Shown piece by piece: positions 1 through 6,867 of a stretch of 22,322 bases of DNA (the stretch's first letter is position 1; each line of letters begins with the position of its first letter). Source of the stretch: Pseudomonadota bacterium (lineage in GTDB: Bacteria; Pseudomonadota; Alphaproteobacteria; Sphingomonadales; Sphingomonadaceae); contig JARXKO010000003.1 of the NCBI GenBank assembly GCA_030271595.1, positions 1-22,322 on the forward strand, given 5' to 3'. The notes below the pieces were generated by a model. The model searched no databases. It was not told where the DNA came from and saw nothing but the letters and a program-made list of their open reading frames with translations. The position numbers were made by a program, and so were the translations under genes.

Positions 1-1053
1 TCACGTGCGCCCTTTCACCAGCCGGATCAGTTCTTTGACATGGTCGACCGGCGTGTCCTGGAGGATGCCGTGGCCAAGGTTGAAGATGTGCGGCCGCCCG
101 GCAAAGGCGTCAAGGATTCGCGCCACCGCGGACTTGAGTGCAGCGCCGCCGGCGAGCAGTGCAAGCGGATCGAGATTGCCCTGAACCGGTAGATCGGGCG
201 GAAGCTGACCCGCCACCCATCGCGGATCGACAGTCTCGTCGAGGCCAATCGCAGCAACTCCGGTTTCGCGCGCATAAGCCGCGATCTTGCCGCCGGCGCC
301 CTTGGGAAAACCGATCACCGGAATTTCGGGATGACGCTTGCGCAAGGCCGCGACCAGCCGCGCGGTCGGCGCGATCACCCAGCGCTCGAATTGCTCCGGC
401 GACAGACTTCCAGCCCAGCTGTCGAACAATTGCACGACCTCGACCCCGGCCTTGATCTGCCCCGACAGATATTCCAGCGTAACCTGTTCGATGCGTTCGA
501 TCAGGGCGCCAAAGGCCTTGGGATCGGCATAAGCGAGGCGCCGGGCCTCGGCCTGCTCGCGGCTGCCCTGGCCGGCGACCATGTAGGTGGCGACGGTCCA
601 CGGTGCGCCGGCGAAACCGATCAGGGTCTTGTCCGGGGCCAGCGCCGCCTTGACCTTAGCGACGGTGGCGTAGATCGGATCGAGCCGCGCCGGCACTTCG
701 CTCAGCTGGTCGAGCTGGGCGACTGCGAGCGGTGGAGTCAACCGCGGCCCCTCGCCGGTGACGAAACTCAGATTCTGACCGATCGCGAACGGCACGATGA
801 GAATGTCGGAAAACAGGATCGCCGCGTCGAAGCGGGGAAAGCGGGCAAGCGGCTGGAGCGTAACTTCGGCCGCGGCATCGCTGTCATAGACGAGATTGAG
901 AAAGCTTCCCTTGTCCGCCCGAAGCGCGCGATATTCGGGCAAATAGCGGCCCGCCTGACGCATCAGCCACAGCGGCGGCCGTTCGAGCTGCTCACCGCTC
1001 AGGACCCTGAGCATGGGCTTGGCCGCGCCGGTTTTGGGCTTAACCGCAGTCAT
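1..1053 (-). CDS. hemE: Uroporphyrinogen decarboxylase
   Basis: This enzyme removes the four acetate carboxyl groups of uroporphyrinogen III to give coproporphyrinogen III in cytoplasmic haem synthesis. The 350-residue protein has normal family length and is complete, with its stop codon at positions 1-3. Visible family signatures are MRQAGRYLPEYR (31-42), FSDIL with the substrate-binding Asp83, GFAGAPWTVATYM (146-158) with the conserved Tyr, FDSWAG (210-215), GFPKG (248-252), QGNLDP (291-296) and FNLGHGI with His328 near the C-terminus. The ATG at 1053 was chosen over an in-frame upstream ATG (1245) because the upstream extension resembles no family member and an AGAGGG Shine-Dalgarno sequence lies about 9 nt before it. 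It is transcribed away from the maf-coaE-dnaQ genes across a gap that may be the replication origin. Confidence 0.97.
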   Translation of the reverse strand: MTAVKPKTGAAKPMLRVLSGEQLERPPLWLMRQAGRYLPEYRALRADKGSFLNLVYDSDAAAEVTLQPLARFPRFDAAILFSDILIVPFAIGQNLSFVTGEGPRLTPPLAVAQLDQLSEVPARLDPIYATVAKVKAALAPDKTLIGFAGAPWTVATYMVAGQGSREQAEARRLAYADPKAFGALIERIEQVTLEYLSGQIKAGVEVVQLFDSWAGSLSPEQFERWVIAPTARLVAALRKRHPEIPVIGFPKGAGGKIAAYARETGVAAIGLDETVDPRWVAGQLPPDLPVQGNLDPLALLAGGAALKSAVARILDAFAGRPHIFNLGHGILQDTPVDHVKELIRLVKGRT

Positions 1054-1169
1054 TGCGCGCACCCTCTTTCTTCTTCTCTTATATATTATAGGTAAGTTGG
1101 TAGTTGTTGTTGGTCGCTGGATCGCGGGGCTTAGGCGGCTCTCCCAATTTTGCCAACATGGCACCGGGC

Positions 1170-1198
1170 ACGACTCTCGAGGAGACTCGGCGAGTCGT
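1170..1198. repeat. Inverted repeat with GANTC in each arm
   Basis: The arms ACGACTC (1170-1176) and GAGTCGT (1192-1198) are perfect complements. A second, tighter hairpin shares the right arm: GACTC (1184-1188), a 3-nt loop, GAGTC (1192-1196). The segment CTCGAG lies between the arms. All three GANTC sequences are potential CcrM methylation sites. A TTTAAAA tract follows at once. It lies in the gap between hemE and maf and may be a protein-binding or origin element. Confidence 0.6.
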
Positions 1199-1209
1199 TT
1201 AAAACCGCG

Positions 1210-1261
1210 CCCGCGATTCACAGCCTGGGGGCGAATTCTCTCCACGGGGACGAATCGCGGG
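1210..1261. repeat. Long-spaced perfect 10-bp inverted repeat
   Basis: CCCGCGATTC (1210-1219) is the exact reverse complement of GAATCGCGGG (1252-1261), with a 32-nt spacer. Both arms contain a GANTC site. The length of the match and its place in a non-coding gap argue against chance, but no regulator is recognised. Confidence 0.6.
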
Positions 1262-1335
1262 ACATTGTCACGGCGATCGCGGATAAAGCACTGGTTGAGA
1301 GCGCCCCCAGCTTCGCGCTACGGCTGCGGGGTCAC

Positions 1336-1344
1336 TTGTCCACA
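1336..1344 (+). promoter_or_regulatory. Possible DnaA box
   Basis: TTGTCCACA differs from the consensus TTATCCACA at one base and lies 31 nt upstream of the maf start. It is the only good match on either strand in this gap. CCACAGG, which includes its end, recurs 16 nt downstream. Confidence 0.4.
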
Positions 1345-1375
1345 GGGTAACCGGACCACAGGATTTACAATCATC

Positions 1376-1957
1376 GTGCCACTGATCCTTGCTTCAGCAA
1401 GCCCGATCCGGAGGACCATGCTCGCCCAGGCAGGGATCGCGGTCGAGGCCGTGCCGTCGAATATCGACGAGGCGGCGATCAAGGCCGGGCTGGGCGATGC
1501 CCAGGCCGGGGCGCTCAAGCTGGCCGAGGCCAAGGCTCTGGCGGTCAGCGCGCTGCGCCCCGGCGACTGGATCATCGGCAGCGATTCGATCGTCACCGTC
1601 GCTGGGCGATGGTTCGACAAGCCAGCCAGCCGCGATGACGCTGCCGACCATCTGCGCGATTTCTCCGGCCGGGCGATGACTCTGACCAGCGCGGTCGCAT
1701 TGGCGCGGGGCGGGGTTGTCGACTGGTCGCACGCGGACCAGGCACAGCTCACCGTGCGCGACCTCAGCGAGGCATTTATCGAAGCGTACCTCGATGTCGA
1801 ATGGCCCGACGTCGGCTATTGCGTCGGGGTGTTCAGGATCGAAGGCCGCGGGGTGCAATTGTTCGACTCGATCGACGGCGACCATTTCACCGTCCTTGGC
1901 ATGCCCTTGCTGCCCTTGCTTGCGGCGCTCCGCTCGCGCGGGCTGGCGGCCGCATGA
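1376..1957 (+). CDS. maf: Maf family nucleoside triphosphate pyrophosphatase
   Basis: Maf proteins hydrolyse non-canonical or modified nucleoside triphosphates to monophosphates in the cytoplasm and are linked to septum inhibition. The 193-residue product has the usual length. It shows the N-terminal LASASPIRR signature (5-13; the family norm is SPRRR, so Ile11 is a variation), the IIGSD segment with the likely catalytic Asp70, DKPASRDDA (81-89), GYCVG (147-151) and the C-terminal IDGDHFTVLGMPLLPLL (166-182). The start is taken as the GTG at 1376 because the family N-terminus begins exactly there. AGGA at 1360-1363 is a weak, rather distant ribosome binding site. An in-frame opening extends back to 1013, but that stretch overlaps hemE and is unlike Maf. 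It ends in a 4-nt overlap (ATGA) with coaE. Confidence 0.93.
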   Translation: MPLILASASPIRRTMLAQAGIAVEAVPSNIDEAAIKAGLGDAQAGALKLAEAKALAVSALRPGDWIIGSDSIVTVAGRWFDKPASRDDAADHLRDFSGRAMTLTSAVALARGGVVDWSHADQAQLTVRDLSEAFIEAYLDVEWPDVGYCVGVFRIEGRGVQLFDSIDGDHFTVLGMPLLPLLAALRSRGLAAA

Positions 1958-2547
1958 TCCGCATCGCGCTGACCGGCTCGATCGGGATGGGCAAATCGAC
2001 TGTCGCCAGGATGTTCGCGGCGGCCGGTGTTCCGGTGTTCGACGCCGATTCCGAAGTGCGGCGAATGCAAGGACCCGGGGGGTCATTGGTCGCGGCCATC
2101 GGCGCCGCTTTCCCCGGTGCGCTCGCGGGCCGCGCGCTGGACCGCGAGCGCTTGGCGTCAATCGTCCTCGCCGATCCGGCCAAGCTGGCCGAGCTCGAGG
2201 CGATCACCCATCCCGCAGTGGCCGTGGCCCGCGCCGAGTTCATCGCGCGTAACCAGCATGAGCCAGCCTTGCTGTTCGATATCCCTTTGCTGTTCGAGAT
2301 CAAAGGCGAAGAGGCGTTCGACAAGGTGATCGTGGTTTCGGCGCCAGCCGATGAGCAGCGCCGCCGGGTGCTCAAGCGTCCAGGCATGACCGAGGCCAGG
2401 CTGGCCGCGATCCGCGCCCGCCAGCTGCCCGACGCGGACAAGCGCGGTCGCGCCGACTTCGTCATCGATACCGCCGGCGAGCTATCCACAACTGAAGCCC
2501 AGGTGCGCGACATTATCGCTTGTCTTGGGCTGGCCGCGCGTGATTAG
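1954..2547 (+). CDS. coaE: Dephospho-CoA kinase
   Basis: This enzyme phosphorylates the 3'-hydroxyl of dephospho-CoA, the last step of coenzyme A synthesis. The 197-residue protein carries the P-loop GSIGMGKST (8-16), FDAD (29-32) with the catalytic-region aspartates, THPAV (85-89) and DIPLLFE (109-115), all diagnostic of CoaE. The start ATG overlaps the maf stop as ATGA, which implies translational coupling. In many alphaproteobacteria aroE lies between maf and coaE; here it is absent and the two genes are directly joined. dnaQ follows after 8 nt. Confidence 0.96.
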   Translation: MIRIALTGSIGMGKSTVARMFAAAGVPVFDADSEVRRMQGPGGSLVAAIGAAFPGALAGRALDRERLASIVLADPAKLAELEAITHPAVAVARAEFIARNQHEPALLFDIPLLFEIKGEEAFDKVIVVSAPADEQRRRVLKRPGMTEARLAAIRARQLPDADKRGRADFVIDTAGELSTTEAQVRDIIACLGLAARD

Positions 2548-2555
2548 ATTCGGCC

Positions 2556-3260
2556 ATGCGCGAAATCGTCTTCGATACCGAAACCACCGGCCTCAGCCCG
2601 GCCGGCGGCGACCGCATCGTCGAGATCGGCTGTGTCGAGATCTTCAACCGGGTCGAGACCGGGCGCCATTACCACTGCTATTTCAACCCCGAGCGCGAGA
2701 TGCCGGGCGAGGCCGAAGCGGTTCACGGCCTGTCGACCATCTTCCTGTCCGACAAGCCGCTGTTCTCGCACAAGGCCATCGAGCTGATCGAGTTCATCGG
2801 CGAGTCGCCGCTTGTCGCGCACAATGCGAGCTTTGATTTTGGTTTTCTCAATCATGAACTCGAGCGGTGCGGCCATCCCCCGGTCTGTCTGACCCGGATG
2901 CGCGACACACTGGCGCTCGCCAGGACCAAGCACCCCGGCGCCAAACATAGCCTCGACGCTTTATGTGTTCGCTTCGGAATCGACCGCAGCCACCGCGTCA
3001 AGCATGGCGCTTTGCTCGACGCGCAATTGCTTGCCCAGGTTTATGTTGAGCTGACGGGCGGCCGCCAGATCGGCCTCGGTCTAGTCGCCGAATCGGCGGC
3101 GCTGACGGTCGCGGGCGGCGAGACGGGGCTGGCCGCGGCCCCGCGCCCGCGGCTTGAACCGAGGCCCCATTGTGCGACGGCGGCCGAACTGGAGCGCCAC
3201 CGGGGCTTCGTCGCGCAACTGACCAAGCCGTTGTGGGAGCGTTTCGCCTCGGCAAGTTGA
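2556..3260 (+). CDS. dnaQ: DNA polymerase III epsilon subunit (3'-5' proofreading exonuclease)
   Basis: The epsilon subunit removes misincorporated nucleotides during replication as part of the polymerase III core. The 234-residue protein has the DEDDh exonuclease motifs: ExoI DTET (Asp7, Glu9), ExoII in HNASFD (Asp94), and ExoIII HGALLD with His150 and Asp155. The remaining C-terminal part, from about residue 172, is Ala/Pro/Arg-rich and probably contacts the alpha subunit. It lies 8 nt behind coaE with no clear ribosome binding site of its own, which suggests coupling within the maf-coaE-dnaQ operon. This neighbourhood (hemE, maf, coaE, dnaQ) is a classical origin-proximal order in alphaproteobacteria. 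Confidence 0.96.
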   Translation: MREIVFDTETTGLSPAGGDRIVEIGCVEIFNRVETGRHYHCYFNPEREMPGEAEAVHGLSTIFLSDKPLFSHKAIELIEFIGESPLVAHNASFDFGFLNHELERCGHPPVCLTRMRDTLALARTKHPGAKHSLDALCVRFGIDRSHRVKHGALLDAQLLAQVYVELTGGRQIGLGLVAESAALTVAGGETGLAAAPRPRLEPRPHCATAAELERHRGFVAQLTKPLWERFASAS

Positions 3261-3296
3261 CGCCGCCTTCACCGCGGTCCTATCGCGGGCTCAATC

Positions 3297-3303
3297 AAGG
3301 AGG
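3297..3303 (+). promoter_or_regulatory. Strong Shine-Dalgarno sequence fixing the GTG start of hpf
   Basis: AAGGAGG stands 7 nt before the GTG at 3311. It is among the best ribosome binding sites in the window and decides the start of hpf, whose reading frame is open further upstream into dnaQ. Confidence 0.85.
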
Positions 3304-3310
3304 CAGGATC

Positions 3311-3883
3311 GTGGACGTTCGGGTCGCAGGACATCAGGTCGACACCGGCGATTCGCTGCGCGAACTCGCCCAGCGCCGGATCGCGGATATCACCGCCAAA
3401 TATTTCGCCCGCGCAGTCGGCGCCCGGGTCACCTTCGGCCGCGGTCCCAACAACGAATTCACCTGCGACATCGTCGCTCCGGTCGCTCAAGGAGTGGTGC
3501 TCAAAGCCTCGCATCGGGCGCCCAAGGCCGATCAGGCGCTGGGCGGCGCCGCCGACCGCATCGAATCGCAGCTGCGCCGCTATGTGAAGCGCCTGCGCTC
3601 GCACAAGGGGATCGAAACCGATCTGCCGTTTGTCGAAAATGCCGGCTACACGATTTTCGCCGGGGCCGCCGATTCCGAGCCGCCGGACGCAGGGCAATTT
3701 CCGACCATCGTCGCCGAAACTCGGGTCGACGTGCCCGATTCGAGCGTGTCCGACGCAGTCATGCTGATGGACCTGCGCAACACCACCGCGTTGATGTTTC
3801 GCAACAGCGCGACCGGTGCATTCAACATGCTCTATCGCCGCGAGGATGGAAATATCGGCTGGGTTGAGCCGCAGGCCGGCTGA
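3311..3883 (+). CDS. hpf: Ribosome hibernation-promoting factor, long form
   Basis: Long HPF binds the small subunit decoding region and dimerises ribosomes into inactive 100S particles in starvation or stationary phase. The 190-residue product has the N-terminal S30AE domain (about 1-105, starting DVRVAGHQVDTGDSLR) and the C-terminal dimerisation domain (about 130-187) recognisable by IVAETRVDVP, SDAVMLMDL, ALMFRNSATG and NMLYRREDGNIGWVEP. The GTG start is fixed by the AAGGAGG site. Its neighbour ptsN, 63 nt on, is the usual companion in proteobacteria. A TTGACG (3257) with a TATCGC 18 nt downstream could be a promoter across the dnaQ stop, but the -10 match is poor. Confidence 0.95.
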   Translation: MDVRVAGHQVDTGDSLRELAQRRIADITAKYFARAVGARVTFGRGPNNEFTCDIVAPVAQGVVLKASHRAPKADQALGGAADRIESQLRRYVKRLRSHKGIETDLPFVENAGYTIFAGAADSEPPDAGQFPTIVAETRVDVPDSSVSDAVMLMDLRNTTALMFRNSATGAFNMLYRREDGNIGWVEPQAG

Positions 3884-3946
3884 CCCCACTTCCCAATCCA
3901 GCTTTCGCCGTGCCTTAGCGTGGCGGACCACGGGACATTCTGATTC

Positions 3947-4411
3947 ATGCAACTTGCCGACTTCATCGATTTCGACGCGATCAAGCCCTCCTTCCCGGGC
4001 GGCAACAAGCGCTCGCTCCTCCAGCAGCTGGCCAATCTCGCCGGCCAGCGGCTTCAGCTCGAGTCGGCGGCGATCCTCGCCAGCCTGACCGAACGCGAGC
4101 AGCTCGGTTCAACCGGCTTTGGCCAGGGCGTGGCAATTCCCCATGGCAAGATCGAGGGCCTGGGGCGGATTTACGGGCTGTTCGTGCGCCTAGCCGAGCC
4201 GGTCGATTACAAAGCCATCGACGGCGACCCGGTCGACATCATCTTCCTGCTGTTGTCGCCGCCCAATGCCGGAGCCGAGCATCTCAAGGCCCTGGCCGCG
4301 ATCAGCCGGGTCACGCGTGACAGCGCAACGCTCGAAAAGATGCGTGGCGCGCGCAGTCGCGATGCGCTTGCCGCGGTGCTGATCGGCGCCGACGAGCGCG
4401 ACGCGGCCTAA
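3947..4411 (+). CDS. ptsN: Nitrogen-PTS EIIA component
   Basis: EIIA-Ntr is a cytoplasmic phosphocarrier at the end of the nitrogen PTS chain (PtsP-NPr-PtsN). It works by protein contacts rather than sugar uptake, for example on potassium and stress regulation. The 154-residue product shows the family signature TEREQLGSTGFGQGVAIPHG with the phosphorylated His66, followed by VDIIFLLLSPP and HLKALAAISR. Length is normal. It probably forms a stress-response unit with hpf. A 6-bp stem (4411-4416 with 4423-4428) follows its stop codon but lacks a U tract, so DUF1491 may be co-transcribed. Confidence 0.95.
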   Translation: MQLADFIDFDAIKPSFPGGNKRSLLQQLANLAGQRLQLESAAILASLTEREQLGSTGFGQGVAIPHGKIEGLGRIYGLFVRLAEPVDYKAIDGDPVDIIFLLLSPPNAGAEHLKALAAISRVTRDSATLEKMRGARSRDALAAVLIGADERDAA

Positions 4412-4434
4412 GCGGCGACAAGGCCGCTCCAGCC

Positions 4435-4785
4435 ATGGCATCGGGCGCATCGCGTCTGCCCTCCGGGCTGGAAGTCGCGGGACTACTCCGTCTAGTTGAA
4501 GCCGGCGGCGGAAATGCGGTCGTTCTGCGCAAAGGAGACCCCGATCGCGGCGACTTGGTCTTGATGATCGCCTCCCGGGGACAACATGTCGCCTGCCTCG
4601 AGCGAATATTGTCGCTCGACGGAGAGTATGAATGGCGCCGCGCCGGCCTGCCAAAATCGGCGGGTTCCGTCGAAATCAGCCAGTTCCTCGAAAAGCGCGC
4701 ACGGTTCGACGAGGATTTTTGGGCAATCGAACTGGATATCGCGGACCCGCAACGGTTCATCGCTGAATTGGGGTTAACGGGTTGA
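4435..4785 (+). CDS. DUF1491 family protein
   Basis: The 116-residue protein matches the alphaproteobacterial DUF1491 family in length and in its pattern: RLPSGLEVAGLLRLVEAGGG, AVVLRKGDPDRGDLVLMI, then a FWAIELDIADPQRFI end. No signal peptide or membrane segment is visible, so it should be cytoplasmic. Its function is unknown. It lies 23 nt after ptsN in the same direction and may share the transcript. AAGG at about 4420 is a distant, weak ribosome binding site before the ATG. Confidence 0.85.
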   Translation: MASGASRLPSGLEVAGLLRLVEAGGGNAVVLRKGDPDRGDLVLMIASRGQHVACLERILSLDGEYEWRRAGLPKSAGSVEISQFLEKRARFDEDFWAIELDIADPQRFIAELGLTG

Positions 4786-4832
4786 TTAACATCCGTAACG
4801 AGTAAAAACCCCAGCCCAAGACAAGAGCGGGG

Positions 4833-4863
4833 GGCACATCCGCAATATATCAGGTGATGTGCC
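4833..4863. repeat. 8-bp inverted repeat in the DUF1491-hydrolase gap
   Basis: GGCACATC (4833-4840) and GATGTGCC (4856-4863) are perfect complements around a 15-nt loop containing AATATAT. No T run follows, so a terminator is unlikely. It lies about 95 nt upstream of the cell wall hydrolase gene and could be an operator. The rest of the gap 4786-4958 shows nothing else I can support. Confidence 0.45.
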
Positions 4864-4958
4864 ACGCGAGACGGGGAACAGCTTAAGAGCGTCGAACACC
4901 AAAGACTCGACAGCGTCGCTCAGCATTCGAGCTATTCACCGCTTAATTTGCGGATTTC

Positions 4959-5627
4959 ATGACTTTATCAATGCGTTCGGCGATTGCCTTTTGTGCGGCT
5001 CTTGCTGCGTCCAGCGTTGCACCGGCCCAGGCCGGCCCGACCGAGACGCCGCAGCCGCTGATGGCGAGCGCGTCTCTGCCCAAAATCGCGGTGCCCGACT
5101 TGCTCAATAGCGAAGCCGAGCCGCAGCTGTCTGGCGAGGCCGCCACTGACCTTGGTCAGGACGTCGCCCAGCCTGATGCCGATTCGGCGCCGGCGGCGGT
5201 GGACTCAAGGCCGAGCGGCGATCTTCCCTCGATGGTCGCGCAATTGAGCGATTCGGTGCCTGGCAGCCGCGAGCTCGAGTGCCTCGCCACCGGTGTCTAT
5301 TTCGAATCGAAGAGCGAGCCGCTCAACGGCCAGTTGGCCGTCGGCAAGGTCATTTCCAATCGCTCGAAGAGCAAGCGCTTCCCGTCGAGCTATTGCGGGG
5401 TGCTGTTCCAGCGCGGCCAGTTCTCGTTCGTCCATGGCGCATCGCTGCCGACGGTCCCGCGGGGCAGCAAGCAGTGGAAGACTGCGGTCGCGATTGCCAA
5501 GATCATCGACCAGGGCCTCAAGGAATCGAGCGTCGGCAACGCGCTGTTCTTTCACGCCCGCTATGTATCGCCCGGCTGGCATCTCAAGTGGGTCGCCTCG
5601 ATCGGCAACCACATTTTCTACCGCTGA
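4959..5627 (+). CDS. Secreted SleB-type cell wall hydrolase
   Basis: SleB-family hydrolases cleave the peptidoglycan glycan backbone. The 222-residue protein starts with a signal peptide (about 1-25, ending APAQA) and a variable Ala/Pro/Asp-rich linker. The catalytic domain (about 105-222) contains LECLATGVYFESKSEP with the likely catalytic Glu116, GQLAVGKVISNR (124-135), and ALFFHARYVSPGW (195-207). Cys108 and Cys146 may form a disulfide. In alphaproteobacteria such proteins are wall-remodelling enzymes, not spore germination factors. An intrinsic terminator follows. An alternative start is Met5, which would leave a shorter signal peptide. Confidence 0.9.
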   Translation: MTLSMRSAIAFCAALAASSVAPAQAGPTETPQPLMASASLPKIAVPDLLNSEAEPQLSGEAATDLGQDVAQPDADSAPAAVDSRPSGDLPSMVAQLSDSVPGSRELECLATGVYFESKSEPLNGQLAVGKVISNRSKSKRFPSSYCGVLFQRGQFSFVHGASLPTVPRGSKQWKTAVAIAKIIDQGLKESSVGNALFFHARYVSPGWHLKWVASIGNHIFYR

Positions 5628-5654
5628 GTACCCAGGCGCAGCGCCGGGATCGAG

Positions 5655-5680
5655 ACGGGCGGGCAACCTCGCCCGTTTTT
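5655..5680 (+). terminator. Intrinsic terminator after the cell wall hydrolase gene
   Basis: ACGGGCG (5655-5661) pairs with CGCCCGT (5670-5676) over an 8-nt loop, followed by a run of five T. It ends transcription 28-53 nt past the hydrolase stop codon. Confidence 0.85.
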
Positions 5681-5740
5681 CGTTGGTTCTCGGCGATTGT
5701 GCGGATTGGCGAGGTTGGCCTTTTGTTCTAGCGTCGGCCC

Positions 5741-6223
5741 ATGGCCAGCGAGATCGATAGCTGTTTTGCCGAGTCCCCGCCGATCGCTGCCGAAGTCGCG
5801 CGCGGGGTCGTCCGCTTGTTCTGCCGCCAGGACAAGTTCGCGGTGTGCGAAATGCCCTTGCCCAACGGGCGGCGCGCCGACCTGATGGCAATCGACGGCC
5901 GCGGCGGGCTGACCATCGTCGAAATCAAGGTCGCCAGGGCCGACCTCGTCGGCGACTGCAAATGGCTCGATTATCTCGATTACTGTGATCATTTCTTTTG
6001 GGCGGTGCCGCCGCATCTCGCGCCGATTCTGGAGGAGGAGCGCTATTTGCCCGATGCCGCGGGGCTGATCGTCGCCGACCGTTATGACGCGGCGGTCGTC
6101 CGCTCCGCGGCTCACCGGCCACTGGCGCCGGCGCGGCGCAAATCGGAGCTTCTGAATTTCGCCCGGCGGGCGGCGCGGCGGCTGTCGGCCCAGATTGATC
6201 CGACGCTGGGCGAAGCAAGCTGA
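5741..6223 (+). CDS. mmcB: MmcB family DNA repair protein
   Basis: The 160-residue protein matches the MmcB family (COG5321), named from a Caulobacter gene for mitomycin C resistance that is part of the SOS and damage response. Visible features are RRADLMAID (44-52), IVEIKVARADL (59-69) and DCKWLDYLDYCDHFFWAVP (72-90). Asp47, Glu61 and Lys63 fit a PD-(D/E)xK nuclease-like active site, so nuclease activity is plausible but inferred. It has its own transcript because a terminator precedes it. It converges with the ankyrin gene, with only 2 nt between the two stop codons. Confidence 0.88.
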   Translation: MASEIDSCFAESPPIAAEVARGVVRLFCRQDKFAVCEMPLPNGRRADLMAIDGRGGLTIVEIKVARADLVGDCKWLDYLDYCDHFFWAVPPHLAPILEEERYLPDAAGLIVADRYDAAVVRSAAHRPLAPARRKSELLNFARRAARRLSAQIDPTLGEAS

Positions 6224-6225
6224 GG

Positions 6226-6807
6226 CTAAGCGCCGGGCTTGGGCTTCTTCGTCTCGATCATTTTCAGGATGTCGCGGGCGCGCGGGTCGCGGGAAGCGTA
6301 ATCGCGCGCTGAATAGCCAGCCGAATTGTCGGTCTTGTCGGGGTTCGCGCCAGCGTTGAGCAGCGCCCGAACGACGCTCGGTTCGCGCTGCTGGACGGCC
6401 AGGATGAGCGCAGTCTCTCCCGATTTGTTGGTCGTGTCGACTTTCGCTCCCAGGCCGAGCAGCCAGCCGACCCCGTCGAAATAGCCGGCCCTGGCGGCGG
6501 CCATGAGCGGAGTGTCGCCGCCCTTTCCGGCAAGATTGGGATCGGCGCCATTGTTGAGCAGAAAGCCGGTCCATTCCTCATCGCGCCGGGCGAGCGCGAC
6601 GATGAGTGCGGTGTTGCCGTCGTCGCCGCGCGAATCGATCAGCCCGATCGGCTTGTCGCGGAGCAGTTCGACGACCTTGTTACCGTCGCTCTTCCGAACC
6701 GCGTCGACGAATTCGCTACCCTTGTCGGCAAATTGTGCTGTCGCCGGCGCTGGCAGCAAGGCCAAGACCGCTGCGGCGATCGGCAGATACGAACGCTTGA
6801 TTGTCAT
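6226..6807 (-). CDS. Secreted ankyrin-repeat protein
   Basis: The 193-residue protein has an N-terminal signal peptide (about 1-25, ending APATAQ), so it is exported, probably to the periplasm. Three clear ankyrin repeats follow: residues 62-93 (GNTALIVA, NNGADPN), 97-126 (GDTPLMAAARAG, GLGAKVD) and 130-159 (GETALILAV, NAGANPD). A degenerate first repeat at about 30-60 and a lysine-rich C-terminus complete it. Such repeats mediate protein contacts; the partner is not known. It is monocistronic, convergent with mmcB and divergent from the YcgN-like gene across 60 bp. Confidence 0.88.
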   Translation of the reverse strand: MTIKRSYLPIAAAVLALLPAPATAQFADKGSEFVDAVRKSDGNKVVELLRDKPIGLIDSRGDDGNTALIVALARRDEEWTGFLLNNGADPNLAGKGGDTPLMAAARAGYFDGVGWLLGLGAKVDTTNKSGETALILAVQQREPSVVRALLNAGANPDKTDNSAGYSARDYASRDPRARDILKMIETKKPKPGA

Positions 6808-6867
6808 GTCTTCGCTTTACCCAGGAGCTTGATCGCCATCGACTAGCAGAGCAAGGGTGGCCTTGTC

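Larger units (their letters stand above)
1054..1375. other. Candidate chromosomal replication origin region (hemE-maf gap)
   Basis: This 322-bp gap between divergent genes has no convincing coding sequence. It holds an AT-rich, strongly pyrimidine/purine-biased tract at about 1063-1110 (including TTATATATTATA), followed by GTTG-rich sequence. Next come two inverted repeats (1170-1198 and 1210-1261) carrying five GANTC sites, and then a TTGTCCACA box (1336-1344), one base off the DnaA consensus TTATCCACA. CCACAGG is repeated directly at 1340-1346 and 1356-1362. Family knowledge: in Caulobacter and several other alphaproteobacteria the origin lies beside hemE. The gap must also hold the hemE and maf promoters. 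No full CtrA motif (TTAA-N7-TTAA) was seen, and only one good DnaA box is present, so the origin call remains an inference. Confidence 0.45.

Noticed and set aside
331..1095. Plus-strand open frame of 254 codons
   Set aside because: It is antisense to hemE, where all homology lies on the minus strand. It reflects the high GC content.
1..1245. Extension of hemE upstream to the ATG at 1245 (414 residues)
   Set aside because: The extra 64 residues are low-complexity and basic, unlike HemE, and the ATG at 1053 has a ribosome binding site and gives normal family length.
1200..1375. Further DnaA boxes such as CGATTCACA (1214) and CGGACCACA (1352)
   Set aside because: They have two and four mismatches to the consensus, too weak to list.
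3257..3286. TTGACG to TATCGC as an hpf promoter
   Set aside because: The -10 element is poor and the spacing is 18 nt. It is mentioned in the hpf entry but is not supported as a feature.
4411..4428. AGCGGC / GCCGCT hairpin after ptsN as a terminator
   Set aside because: There is no T run, and the next gene starts 6 nt after it in the same direction.
4802..4836. Minus-strand terminator in the gap after DUF1491 (CCCC/GGGG with an A run read in reverse)
   Set aside because: The stem is only four pairs with a 16-nt loop, and no minus-strand gene ends there.
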